A stretch of 51,678 bases of DNA from an uncultured Dorea sp. (lineage in GTDB: Bacteria; Bacillota; Clostridia; Lachnospirales; Lachnospiraceae): contig CAJTVY010000021.1 in the NCBI GenBank assembly GCA_910579925.1, positions 1 to 51,678 on the forward strand, read 5' to 3'. The position numbers and the translations under genes were made by a program. The notes below the pieces were generated by a model that saw only the letters and a program-made list of their open reading frames with translations, did no database searches and was not told the origin of the DNA. Positions 30,796 through 38,180 of this stretch are shown piece after piece. How positions within the stretch are numbered: position 1 is the stretch's first letter; each line of letters begins with the position of its first letter.

Positions 30796-32883
30796 ATGTA
30801 CAAAAAGTTTGAGATGGAGTTAGCCGGAAGAAAACTCTGTGTGGATGTAGACCGTGTGGCGAAGCAGGCCAATGGCGCAGTATTAATGCATTATGGGGAG
30901 ACAACCGTATTATGTACGGCGACGGCTTCCGAGAAGCCAAGAGAAGGGATTGACTTTTTCCCCTTAAGCGTAGAATATAACGAGAGACTGTATTCCGTTG
31001 GTAAGATTCCGGGAGGATTTAATAAGAGAGAGGGCAAGGCTTCCGAGAATGCGATTCTTACCTGCCGCGTTATTGACCGCCCTATGCGTCCGTTGTTCCC
31101 GAAGGATTACCGCAATGACGTGACGTTAGAGAATCTGGTTCTGTCAGTAGACCAGGACTGCTCGCCGGAACTGACCGCCATGTTAGGCGCTGCCATTGCC
31201 ACCAGTATTTCTGATATTCCTTTTGACGGTCCGATTTCCACGACGCAGGTGGGACTGGTCGAGGGAGAATTCGTGTTCAACCCGACGGCGGCACAGAAGG
31301 AACTGTCCGACCTTGCGCTGACGGTGGCATCCACCAAAGAGAAAGTCATCATGATCGAGGCGGGAGCCAATGAGGTGCCGGAGCAGCAGATGATCGAGGC
31401 CATTTTTGCGGCCCATGAGATGAACCAGAAGGTGATCGCATTTATTGATACGATTGTGGCTGAATGCGGGAAACAGAAACATGAGTATGAGAGCTGTGCG
31501 GTTCCGGAGGAATTATTTGCGGCGATCCGCAAGATTGTTTCCCCGGAAGCGATGGAAGAGGCAGTATTTACGGATGAGAAGCAGGTAAGGGAGGAGAACA
31601 TTCGTCAGATTACCGGGAAGTTAGAAGAAGCGTTTGCGGAGAATGGGGAATGGCTGGCCGTCCTTGGCGAGGCTGTTTACCAGTACCAGAAGAAGACGGT
31701 GCGCAAGATGATCTTAAAGGATCACAAGCGCCCGGACGGTAGGGCGATCGACCAGATCCGTCCGCTGGCGGCTGAGATTGATCTGATTCCAAGGGTTCAT
31801 GGGTCTGCAATGTTTACCAGAGGGCAGACGCAGATCTGTACCATTACCACGCTGGCGCCCCTTGCAGAGGCTCAGAGACTGGACGGGCTTGACGAGGCTG
31901 AGACTTCCAAGAGATATATGCACCACTATAATTTCCCGTCCTATTCCGTCGGGGAGACCAGACCGTCCAGAGGTCCGGGACGGCGTGAGATCGGGCACGG
32001 TGCGCTGGCGGAGCGGGCGCTGATTCCGGTGCTTCCAAGCGAGACGGAGTTCCCGTATGCGATCCGTACTGTTTCGGAGACATTTGAGTCTAACGGCTCT
32101 ACGTCACAGGCGAGTATCTGTGCATCATCTATGTCGCTGATGACGGCGGGCGTGCCGATTAAGGCGGCGGTTGCCGGTATCTCCGCAGGACTGGTGACAG
32201 GAGAGACGGACGATGATTATCTGGTGCTTACGGATATCCAGGGACTCGAGGATTTCTTCGGGGACATGGATTTCAAGGTTGCCGGAACCCATAAAGGAAT
32301 CACGGCCATTCAGATGGATATCAAGATTCATGGACTGACAAGGCCGATTATTGAAGAAGCCATTGCGGCGACGAAGAAAGCGAGAACCTATATTCTGGAT
32401 GAGGTTATGGCGAAGACTATTGAAAATCCAAGGCCGGAGGTAGGACCCTATGCGCCGAAGATTATCCAGATGCAGATTGATCCGCAGAAGATCGGCGATG
32501 TCGTGGGACAGCGCGGCAAGACCATCAATGCGATTATTGAGCAGACGGGCGTGAAGATTGATATTACGGACGACGGGTCTGTGTCTATCTGCGGAACTGA
32601 TACGAAGAGTATGGATGAGGCAAGGAAGCTGATCTATATCATTGTGACTGATTTTGAGGCGGGACAGGTTCTGGAAGGAAAGGTTGTCAGCATTAAGGAG
32701 TTTGGCGCATTTATCGAATTTGCGCCGGGCAAAGAAGGAATGGTTCACATTTCCAAGATTTCGAAAGAGAGAGTAAGACAGGTGGAGGACGTACTGACAC
32801 TGGGAGATGTGGTGAAGGTAGTCTGCCTGGGGAAAGATAAGATGGGCCGGCTTTCATTCAGTATGAAGGATGTAGCTGAGTAA
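30796..32883 (+). CDS. pnp: Polyribonucleotide nucleotidyltransferase (PNPase)
   Basis: 695 residues, full length. PNPase degrades RNA 3'-5' with phosphate, and can add tails. Two RNase PH domains are separated by an all-helical domain: LCTATASEKPREGIDFFPL and GGFNKREGKASE in the first; RAIDQIRPLAAEIDLIPRVHGSAMFTRGQTQ and YNFPSYSVGETRPSRGPGRREIGHG in the second, which holds the catalytic residues. A KH domain (IGDVVGQRGKTINAIIEQTG) and an S1 domain (LEGKVVSIKEFGAFIEFAPG) complete the protein. GAAGGAGATTTTGT precedes ATG 30796. It lies downstream of two hairpins. Confidence 0.99.
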   Translation: MYKKFEMELAGRKLCVDVDRVAKQANGAVLMHYGETTVLCTATASEKPREGIDFFPLSVEYNERLYSVGKIPGGFNKREGKASENAILTCRVIDRPMRPLFPKDYRNDVTLENLVLSVDQDCSPELTAMLGAAIATSISDIPFDGPISTTQVGLVEGEFVFNPTAAQKELSDLALTVASTKEKVIMIEAGANEVPEQQMIEAIFAAHEMNQKVIAFIDTIVAECGKQKHEYESCAVPEELFAAIRKIVSPEAMEEAVFTDEKQVREENIRQITGKLEEAFAENGEWLAVLGEAVYQYQKKTVRKMILKDHKRPDGRAIDQIRPLAAEIDLIPRVHGSAMFTRGQTQICTITTLAPLAEAQRLDGLDEAETSKRYMHHYNFPSYSVGETRPSRGPGRREIGHGALAERALIPVLPSETEFPYAIRTVSETFESNGSTSQASICASSMSLMTAGVPIKAAVAGISAGLVTGETDDDYLVLTDIQGLEDFFGDMDFKVAGTHKGITAIQMDIKIHGLTRPIIEEAIAATKKARTYILDEVMAKTIENPRPEVGPYAPKIIQMQIDPQKIGDVVGQRGKTINAIIEQTGVKIDITDDGSVSICGTDTKSMDEARKLIYIIVTDFEAGQVLEGKVVSIKEFGAFIEFAPGKEGMVHISKISKERVRQVEDVLTLGDVVKVVCLGKDKMGRLSFSMKDVAE

Positions 32884-32894
32884 ATATCATAATC

Positions 32895-32940
32895 AGAGGA
32901 GACGCTAAGGGAGTTATCCCTTCAGAGTCTCCTCTTTTTT
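32895..32940 (+). terminator. Rho-independent terminator after pnp
   Basis: AGAGGAGAC (32895-32903) pairs with GTCTCCTCT (32927-32935), with AAGGGA/TCCCTT pairing inside, followed by a T-run to 32940. Confidence 0.9.
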
Positions 32941-33005
32941 GCGTTAGGAAACATCGTTTCCCATATATAAAACTTAAAATTTCATCCGTCTGTATAGAAT
33001 TTTAT

Positions 33006-33033
33006 TCATAAATACTAAGCCTGTACATATATT
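33006..33033 (+). promoter_or_regulatory. Candidate SigE promoter of the spoIIIA operon
   Basis: TCATAAA (33006-33012), a 13-base spacer and CATATATT (33026-33033), which matches the SigE consensus (KMATATT, CATACAHT) at about 5 of 7 and 7 of 8 positions. Transcription would begin near 33040, consistent with the ATG at 33056. spoIIIA is SigE-controlled in B. subtilis. Confidence 0.5.
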
Positions 33034-33055
33034 GGAAATAAAGAGGTGGACAGAT

Positions 33056-34003
33056 ATGGAAAATGACAGAATACGAAGGGTTCTGCCCCAAAATGTACGG
33101 CTTGCGTTAAGTCGGGATGCGCTTGAAGATTCCTATATACAGGAACTCAGACTTCGTGTAGATAAACCGCTTCTTATGATTTACGACGGTCATGAGCGGA
33201 TGATCGGCAGCCAGCGGGACGGACCTTATCTTGTGACAAAAGAGGACGTAAGAGAGATGCTTGAGTATGTCAGCAATTTTTCCTTATATGCATACGAACA
33301 GGAAATGAAACAGGGATTTATTACCATCGAGGGAGGACACAGAGTGGGAATTACAGGTCAGGCAATCATAGAGAACGGCAGGGTGAAGAACCTGCGGCAT
33401 ATTTCATCCATTAATCTTCGAATGTCCCATGAGGCCGTGGGGTGTGCGGATCCGGTATTTCCATATATTACGCGGGAAGGGAGGCTTTTGCATACGCTGA
33501 TTGTTTCACCGCCAGGCTGCGGCAAGACAACCCTGCTTCGGGATATGATACGCCAGATTTCAGACGGAAACAGATGGATCAGAGGCATGGCCGTAGGCGT
33601 GGTGGATGAACGCTCGGAGATTGGAGGCTGCTACAGAGGCGTGGCGCAGAATCAACTTGGTATGCGCACCGACATTCTGGACGGCTGCCCGAAGGCAGAA
33701 GGTATGAATATGCTGATCCGTTCTATGAGTCCGGCCGTCCTGGCAGTGGACGAGATCGGATCGGCAGAGGATGTACATGCCATAGAACACGCCATGCACT
33801 GCGGCTGCCGGATGCTTGCAACCATCCATGCGGATTCCATGGAAGAACTACGCAGGAAACCAATCATTGACCGCATGGTGGCGGAGAAACGGTTTGAAAG
33901 ATACATACTGCTTGGGAAGCGGGAGCGTGTGGGACAGATCAGCGGTCTGTTTGACAGCCGGGGAAGCCTTCTCTACAGTGATGCCATGAGCGCCCCATGC
34001 TGA
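33056..34003 (+). CDS. spoIIIAA: Stage III sporulation protein AA (ATPase)
   Basis: 315 residues from ATG 33056 with AGAGGTGGACAGAT upstream; TTG 33032 lies upstream of the predicted transcript start. SpoIIIAA is a type II/IV-secretion-like ATPase of the mother-cell channel that feeds the forespore. Walker A is VSPPGCGKTTLLRDM, the segment VGVVDERSEIGGCYRG follows, and Walker B is AVLAVDEIGS. It is the first gene of the eight-gene operon and overlaps spoIIIAB by seven bases. Confidence 0.96.
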   Translation: MENDRIRRVLPQNVRLALSRDALEDSYIQELRLRVDKPLLMIYDGHERMIGSQRDGPYLVTKEDVREMLEYVSNFSLYAYEQEMKQGFITIEGGHRVGITGQAIIENGRVKNLRHISSINLRMSHEAVGCADPVFPYITREGRLLHTLIVSPPGCGKTTLLRDMIRQISDGNRWIRGMAVGVVDERSEIGGCYRGVAQNQLGMRTDILDGCPKAEGMNMLIRSMSPAVLAVDEIGSAEDVHAIEHAMHCGCRMLATIHADSMEELRRKPIIDRMVAEKRFERYILLGKRERVGQISGLFDSRGSLLYSDAMSAPC

Positions 34004-34518
34004 TGAAAACGATTGGAGGTATTCTCGTGATTGCTGCTACCTCTTTGTGGGGGCATATAGCGGCAGAGAAGGTGGGTAATGGCTACAAGGAGCTTCAATA
34101 TCTGCAGAAACTTCTGTATCTGTTACGGGGCGAGATTTTATATGCCAGGTCGTATCTGGGCGAGGCGTTTCTGCAAATCGGCAGGACGGCGAAAAGTCCT
34201 TACCGGGAATGGCTGCTTTCGCTGTGCCGCCAGATGGAAGAAGAACGGGGACGTACATTTGCAGGAATGTGGGAGGAAAGCGTCAGAGCCTCTCTTAAAG
34301 ATTCCGGGCTTTCTGACAGGGAGCTTCAACGTCTCGCCGCCTTCGGAAACCAGCTTGGGATTGCAGATGCCCAGATGCAGATCAAGACTCTGGATCTGTA
34401 TCTGGAGGAGATTAAGCTTTCCATGGAGGAAATGCGGGAGGAAATGCGGACGAAGATGAGGTTATGCCATTGCCTTGGAGTCATGAGTGGAATCTTTATC
34501 ACAGTCCTGTTGATGTAG
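33997..34518 (+). CDS. spoIIIAB: Stage III sporulation protein AB
   Basis: 173 residues. SpoIIIAB resembles the GspF membrane platform of type II secretion. A hydrophobic N-terminal segment (IGGILVIAATSLWGHIAA) is followed by a helical cytoplasmic region with ELQYLQKLLYLLRGEILYAR and a second helix at the C terminus (HCLGVMSGIFITVLLM). Two overlapping ATGs are possible (33997, 34003). It has little spacing to the next gene (11 bases), as expected. Confidence 0.93.
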   Translation: MLMKTIGGILVIAATSLWGHIAAEKVGNGYKELQYLQKLLYLLRGEILYARSYLGEAFLQIGRTAKSPYREWLLSLCRQMEEERGRTFAGMWEESVRASLKDSGLSDRELQRLAAFGNQLGIADAQMQIKTLDLYLEEIKLSMEEMREEMRTKMRLCHCLGVMSGIFITVLLM

Positions 34519-34529
34519 AGGAGGAGTAC

Positions 34530-34724
34530 ATGAGTGTGAACCTGATATTCAAAATTGCAGCGGTAGGAATCCTGGTTTCTGTGTTAAGCCAGGTCCTGAA
34601 GCACAGTGGAAGAGAGGAGCAGGCGTTTCTGACCAGCCTTGCCGGACTTTTACTGGTGCTGTTCTGGATCGTGCCCTACATATACGATTTGTTTGAATCC
34701 ATTAAACGGCTGTTTTCATTATAG
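34530..34724 (+). CDS. spoIIIAC: Stage III sporulation protein AC
   Basis: 64 residues from ATG 34530, which has GAGGAGGAGTAC upstream; an upstream ATG at 34464 lies inside spoIIIAB. The small protein has two membrane helices: LIFKIAAVGILVSVLSQVL and FLTSLAGLLLVLFWIVPYI. The HSGREEQA loop between them is a family mark. It is a component of the membrane channel. Confidence 0.95.
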   Translation: MSVNLIFKIAAVGILVSVLSQVLKHSGREEQAFLTSLAGLLLVLFWIVPYIYDLFESIKRLFSL

Positions 34725-34754
34725 AGTTTCCAAGGGGAGAAAGAAGGGATTGCC

Positions 34755-35141
34755 ATGGACATGTTGCGTATTGGAATCATGGGCGTAGCCGGGACGCTTC
34801 TGGCTGTGCAGTTTAAAAGCGGGAAATCAGAATATGGGATCTATATCACGGTGGTATTAAGCCTGATTATTTTCTTCAGTATCCTGGGAAGGCTGGAAAC
34901 CATTGTAGAAGCGATGAAGGGGATCGGCAGATTTATTCAGATGGATCAGGCGTATATCGGGACGCTGATTAAAATGCTGGGCATCACCTATATAGCAGAG
35001 TTTTCGTCTGGAATCTGTAAGGATGCAGGATACCAGACGATTGCCGCCCAGATTGAAATCTTCGGGAAGCTGGCGGTAATGATTCTCAGCATGCCGATTC
35101 TTCTGACTCTGCTGAATACAATCCGGGGCTTTCTGTCATGA
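34755..35141 (+). CDS. spoIIIAD: Stage III sporulation protein AD
   Basis: 128 residues with several hydrophobic segments: IGIMGVAGTLLAVQFKSG, GIYITVVLSLIIFFSILG and LAVMILSMPILLTLLNTI. The AEFSSGICKDAGYQTIAAQIEIFGK stretch is typical of SpoIIIAD, which is related in sequence to SpoIIIAC. GAAGGGATTGCC precedes ATG 34755, and the end overlaps spoIIIAE by four bases (ATGA). Confidence 0.95.
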   Translation: MDMLRIGIMGVAGTLLAVQFKSGKSEYGIYITVVLSLIIFFSILGRLETIVEAMKGIGRFIQMDQAYIGTLIKMLGITYIAEFSSGICKDAGYQTIAAQIEIFGKLAVMILSMPILLTLLNTIRGFLS

Positions 35142-36322
35142 GAAAATGGAAACGCACCGTTCTGGCAGCGGTTCTGGCGGCATTATTTTCCATTCTGGCA
35201 GCAGGAACCGACGGGCTTTACGCAGCGGCGGCAGAACCGGAAACCGACGGTGCAGAAGAATTGTCGCTGATAGAAGAGAGTCTTGCCAGCCAGTATGATT
35301 TTAACGAGATAGACGGTTCGCTCAAAGAATTATTTCCTGAAGAACAATTAGAATTCAAAGACACATTAATAGGTATCCTGTCCGGGGATCTGGATTTTTC
35401 CCTGCGGCTTTTTGGCAGGCTCGTAACAGATCAGATCAGCTATGCATTTCGCAGCAGTCGGGACAATCTGATACATATGCTTCTGATTGCTTTGCTGGCC
35501 GCCGTGTTCAGTAATTTTTCGAGAATGTTCCAGAATCGTCAGATTTCCGATATCAGTTTTTACGCCCTGTATCTGCTGCTCATTGCCTTGACCATCAGTT
35601 CTTTTGAAGCTGTGGTAAACTGGGTGAGAGGAGGGATCGAGGCGCTGACCGCCTTTATGGGCGTGTTCTGCCCCCTGTATTTTCTGGCCGTATCCATAGC
35701 CAGAGGGAGCGTGACGTCCGTAGCTTTCTATCACCTGGTATTGTTTCTGATTTTTCTGACAGAGGCGCTGATCTTAAATTTTTTGCTGCCGATTCTCCAT
35801 ATTTATATGATGGTGCGGGTCCTCAATTATCTGTCGGATGAAGACTATCTAAGTAAATTTGCGGAACTGATTGAGATGGCGGTTTCCTGGATTCTAAAGA
35901 CGGTGCTTGCCTGTATCGTAGGGTTAAACGTAATCCAGGGGCTGATCAGCCCGGCCATCGACACTGTGAAGCGAAGCGTGATTACCCGCAGCGCAGAGGC
36001 GATTCCCGGAATCGGCGATGCCATTGGCGGTATGGCGGAGGTTGCCATCGGAACCGCTGTGCTTGTGAAGAATGGAATCGGTATGGCGGGGGCAGTCATT
36101 TCTGTTGCCCTCTGTGTCGTACCGCTGGTCCAGGTCGCCTGCATTGTACTGCTCTATAAACTGGCAGCCGCAGTCATACAGCCCGTATCCGACAAGAGGA
36201 TCGTCGGTTGTATCGAGACGGTAGGAGAGGGATGCAGGCTGCTGCTTGGCGTTATCTTTACCACAGGATTTTTGTTTCTGCTGACGATTGTAGTAGTAGC
36301 TGCTTCCACAGGAAATGTATGA
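35138..36322 (+). CDS. spoIIIAE: Stage III sporulation protein AE
   Basis: 394 residues. SpoIIIAE is the largest membrane part of the SpoIIIA channel. A signal peptide (KRTVLAAVLAALFSILAAG) is followed by a short extracytoplasmic region and about seven membrane helices. The glycine-rich PAIDTVKRSVITRSAEAIPGIGDAIGGMAEV segment is the conserved family core. The gene overlaps spoIIIAD and is followed by spoIIIAF after nine bases. Confidence 0.95.
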   Translation: MRKWKRTVLAAVLAALFSILAAGTDGLYAAAAEPETDGAEELSLIEESLASQYDFNEIDGSLKELFPEEQLEFKDTLIGILSGDLDFSLRLFGRLVTDQISYAFRSSRDNLIHMLLIALLAAVFSNFSRMFQNRQISDISFYALYLLLIALTISSFEAVVNWVRGGIEALTAFMGVFCPLYFLAVSIARGSVTSVAFYHLVLFLIFLTEALILNFLLPILHIYMMVRVLNYLSDEDYLSKFAELIEMAVSWILKTVLACIVGLNVIQGLISPAIDTVKRSVITRSAEAIPGIGDAIGGMAEVAIGTAVLVKNGIGMAGAVISVALCVVPLVQVACIVLLYKLAAAVIQPVSDKRIVGCIETVGEGCRLLLGVIFTTGFLFLLTIVVVAASTGNV

Positions 36323-36331
36323 GGTGAGGGA

Positions 36332-36682
36332 ATGTTTTCTTATTTATATCAATGGATCATGAACATATCGTTTTATATGATCATGGTGACGGCAATCCTG
36401 CATATTGTCCCTAATTCTGAATATAAGAGGTACATCCGTTTCTTTACCGGGCTGGTACTGGCGGTCATGCTGGCCGACCCTTTCCTTAAGATGCTTGGCG
36501 CGGGGGATCTGTGGGAAAATCTCTATGAGAGTCCGGCGTACCGGGAACAGGTGGACAAAATGGAAGAGGCGGCGCAGTACCTGAACGGGATCACGGACGG
36601 CGATCTGGAAAATATTCAGGAAGATGAGGAAACAGAGGCTGAAACAGATATCTATGTGGAACAGATTGAGATTGGAAGATAG
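36332..36682 (+). CDS. spoIIIAF: Stage III sporulation protein AF, short form
   Basis: 116 residues. The N-terminal two-helix module is clear: WIMNISFYMIMVTAILHIVPNSEYKRYIRFFTGLVLAVMLADPFLKML. The typical family protein is close to 200 residues with a C-terminal ring-forming soluble domain. Here only an acidic tail (ENIQEDEETEAETDIYVE) follows, and the stop is 10 bases before the spoIIIAG start. No frameshifted continuation is visible in other frames. It is either a natural short form or has lost the domain. Confidence 0.88.
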   Translation: MFSYLYQWIMNISFYMIMVTAILHIVPNSEYKRYIRFFTGLVLAVMLADPFLKMLGAGDLWENLYESPAYREQVDKMEEAAQYLNGITDGDLENIQEDEETEAETDIYVEQIEIGR

Positions 36683-36692
36683 GGAGGATGGG

Positions 36693-37301
36693 ATGGATTT
36701 GGAAGGAAAAAAGAAGCGGCTGTTTACGGTTCCAGAGAAGATTTCCCTGAAAAAGCTTAAGAAAGACCAGCTTCTGATCCTGGCGCTTGCAGGGATTCTT
36801 CTGCTCGTTATAGCCCTTCCTGCAGAAAAGAAGAGGGATGAAAACGAGCGGCTGGAAACAGGCTTAAGTCTTCGCGACGAGAAGGCGGGCGTTAGTCAGA
36901 ACGAATATCTCAGCAATCTGGAAAGCCGTCTTGAACGGGCGCTCTTTCAGATGGCGGGCGTGGGAGACGTGACGGTCATGATCACGCTGAAATCTTCGGC
37001 GGAAAAGGTAGTAGAAAAAGATCTGGCGGTCACCACAGAAGCAGTCACAGAGTCAGACAGCCAGGGCGGCGCAAGATCAACGCAAAACAGCACTCACGGA
37101 GAAACCACCGTGTACAGTGACAGTGATTCGGCGGGAGAGCCTTATATCAGCAAGGAATTAAGCCCTCAGATCGAAGGCGTGGTGGTGATTGCCGAGGGCG
37201 GCGCAGATTCTGTGGTCAGACAGAATATAACTGAGGCAGTTCAGGCATTATTTGGGATAGACACGCATAAAATTAGGATAATGAAGAAGAGTTCAAAATA
37301 A
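36693..37301 (+). CDS. spoIIIAG: Stage III sporulation protein AG
   Basis: 202 residues from ATG 36693, with AGGGAGG five bases upstream. SpoIIIAG forms the large ring in the intermembrane space. One N-terminal membrane helix (QLLILALAGILLLVIALPA) is followed by EYLSNLESRLERALFQMAGVGDVTVMITLKSS, a beta-rich linker (DSQGGARSTQNSTHGETTV) and the ring-building fold SPQIEGVVVIAEGGADSVVRQNITEAVQALFGIDTHKIRIM. It follows spoIIIAF by 10 bases. Confidence 0.95.
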   Translation: MDLEGKKKRLFTVPEKISLKKLKKDQLLILALAGILLLVIALPAEKKRDENERLETGLSLRDEKAGVSQNEYLSNLESRLERALFQMAGVGDVTVMITLKSSAEKVVEKDLAVTTEAVTESDSQGGARSTQNSTHGETTVYSDSDSAGEPYISKELSPQIEGVVVIAEGGADSVVRQNITEAVQALFGIDTHKIRIMKKSSK

Positions 37302-37326
37302 TGTGGCAGAAGTAGGAGGAAGAACA

Positions 37327-37959
37327 GTGAAAAAAATAGTGAAGAAGAACCAGATCATTATTGCGGCCCTGGCCGTCATGATTGCAGCGGCGGGATACCT
37401 GAATTATTCGGGAAAGATCTTCGGGGACAAGAAAGAGGCGGAAACCGCAAATGCGGATCTTGCCAGCCAGGAACTTCTGGACATCTCAGACGAAGATCTT
37501 GCCAGTGCGGCAGGAGATATTGAGAGCCAGGACGGCGAAGGTTCTGACGGAAGCGTGGACGGCACGCCGGGAGAGGCGGTGCTTACAGGCGGCGAAGCAA
37601 GCGCGGTGGTCGCAGAGGCGAAAGTGTCAAGGGAACAGGTACGGGCAAAGAATAAAGAATCTCTGCTTGAGATCATTGACAATGAGACTTTAAGTGAAGC
37701 CCAGAAGCAAGATGCCATTAATCAGATGGTTGCAATGACAGACCTGGCGGAAAAAGAAGCCGCCGCCGAGACCCTTCTGGCCTCCAAGGGATTCAACGAA
37801 GTGGTCATCAGCCTTTCGGCTGATACGGCGGACGTCGTTGTGAACGCGGCAGACTTAAGCGATGCGAACCGGGCGCAGATCGAGGATATCGTGGCAAGAA
37901 AGACCGGGGTGGCGGCGCAGAATATCGTCATTACGCCGGTAAATACAGAAGGAAAGTAG
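37327..37959 (+). CDS. spoIIIAH: Stage III sporulation protein AH
   Basis: 210 residues from GTG 37327, which has AGGAGG about eight bases upstream; GTG 37303 would give a longer, non-family start. SpoIIIAH is the mother-cell partner that binds forespore SpoIIQ. One membrane helix (IIIAALAVMIAAAGYLNY) is followed by an acidic linker and a YscJ/FliF-like domain (KESLLEIIDNETLSEAQKQD, DLAEKEAAAETLLASKGFNEVVISL, IEDIVARKTGVAAQNIVITPV). It is the last gene of the operon. Confidence 0.95.
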   Translation: MKKIVKKNQIIIAALAVMIAAAGYLNYSGKIFGDKKEAETANADLASQELLDISDEDLASAAGDIESQDGEGSDGSVDGTPGEAVLTGGEASAVVAEAKVSREQVRAKNKESLLEIIDNETLSEAQKQDAINQMVAMTDLAEKEAAAETLLASKGFNEVVISLSADTADVVVNAADLSDANRAQIEDIVARKTGVAAQNIVITPVNTEGK

Positions 37960-37982
37960 GCTGTACATATCCAGTCCGCTTT

Positions 37983-38045
37983 CTCCCTGTATCGGTAAGG
38001 CAGCCTGCCGGACCGTCATAATTACCCTTTTACCGGTACAGGGAG
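37983..38045 (+). other. 16-bp stem-loop after spoIIIAH
   Basis: CTCCCTGTATCGGTAA (37983-37998) pairs with TTACCGGTACAGGGAG (38030-38045), 16 pairs with one G-U. The loop contains a second small hairpin (GGCAGCCTGCC). It is followed by CAAAAACAC, not T's, so it is not a standard terminator. It may stabilise the spoIIIA transcript or mark its end. Confidence 0.55.
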
Positions 38046-38054
38046 CAAAAACAC

Positions 38055-38119
38055 TTTCAGACGTTTTCAGACGTTTCCAGAAGAAAAATATTTACATTGA
38101 AATAGAAGTTGATTATAAT
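38055..38119 (+). promoter_or_regulatory. SigA-type promoter of the ftsA-like gene with tandem 10-bp repeats upstream
   Basis: TTTACA (38091-38096), a 17-base spacer and TATAAT (38114-38119) make a strong promoter. Upstream, TTTCAGACGT is repeated head-to-tail at 38055-38064 and 38065-38074, with a degenerate third copy after it. A 10-base period puts the copies on the same helix face, as for a dimeric DNA-binding regulator. Confidence 0.7.
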
Positions 38120-38180
38120 AGTCTATAGTGAAAAATTGTGAGCGGAATGAGAGCCACAGGTATTACACAGGAGGATGGAC

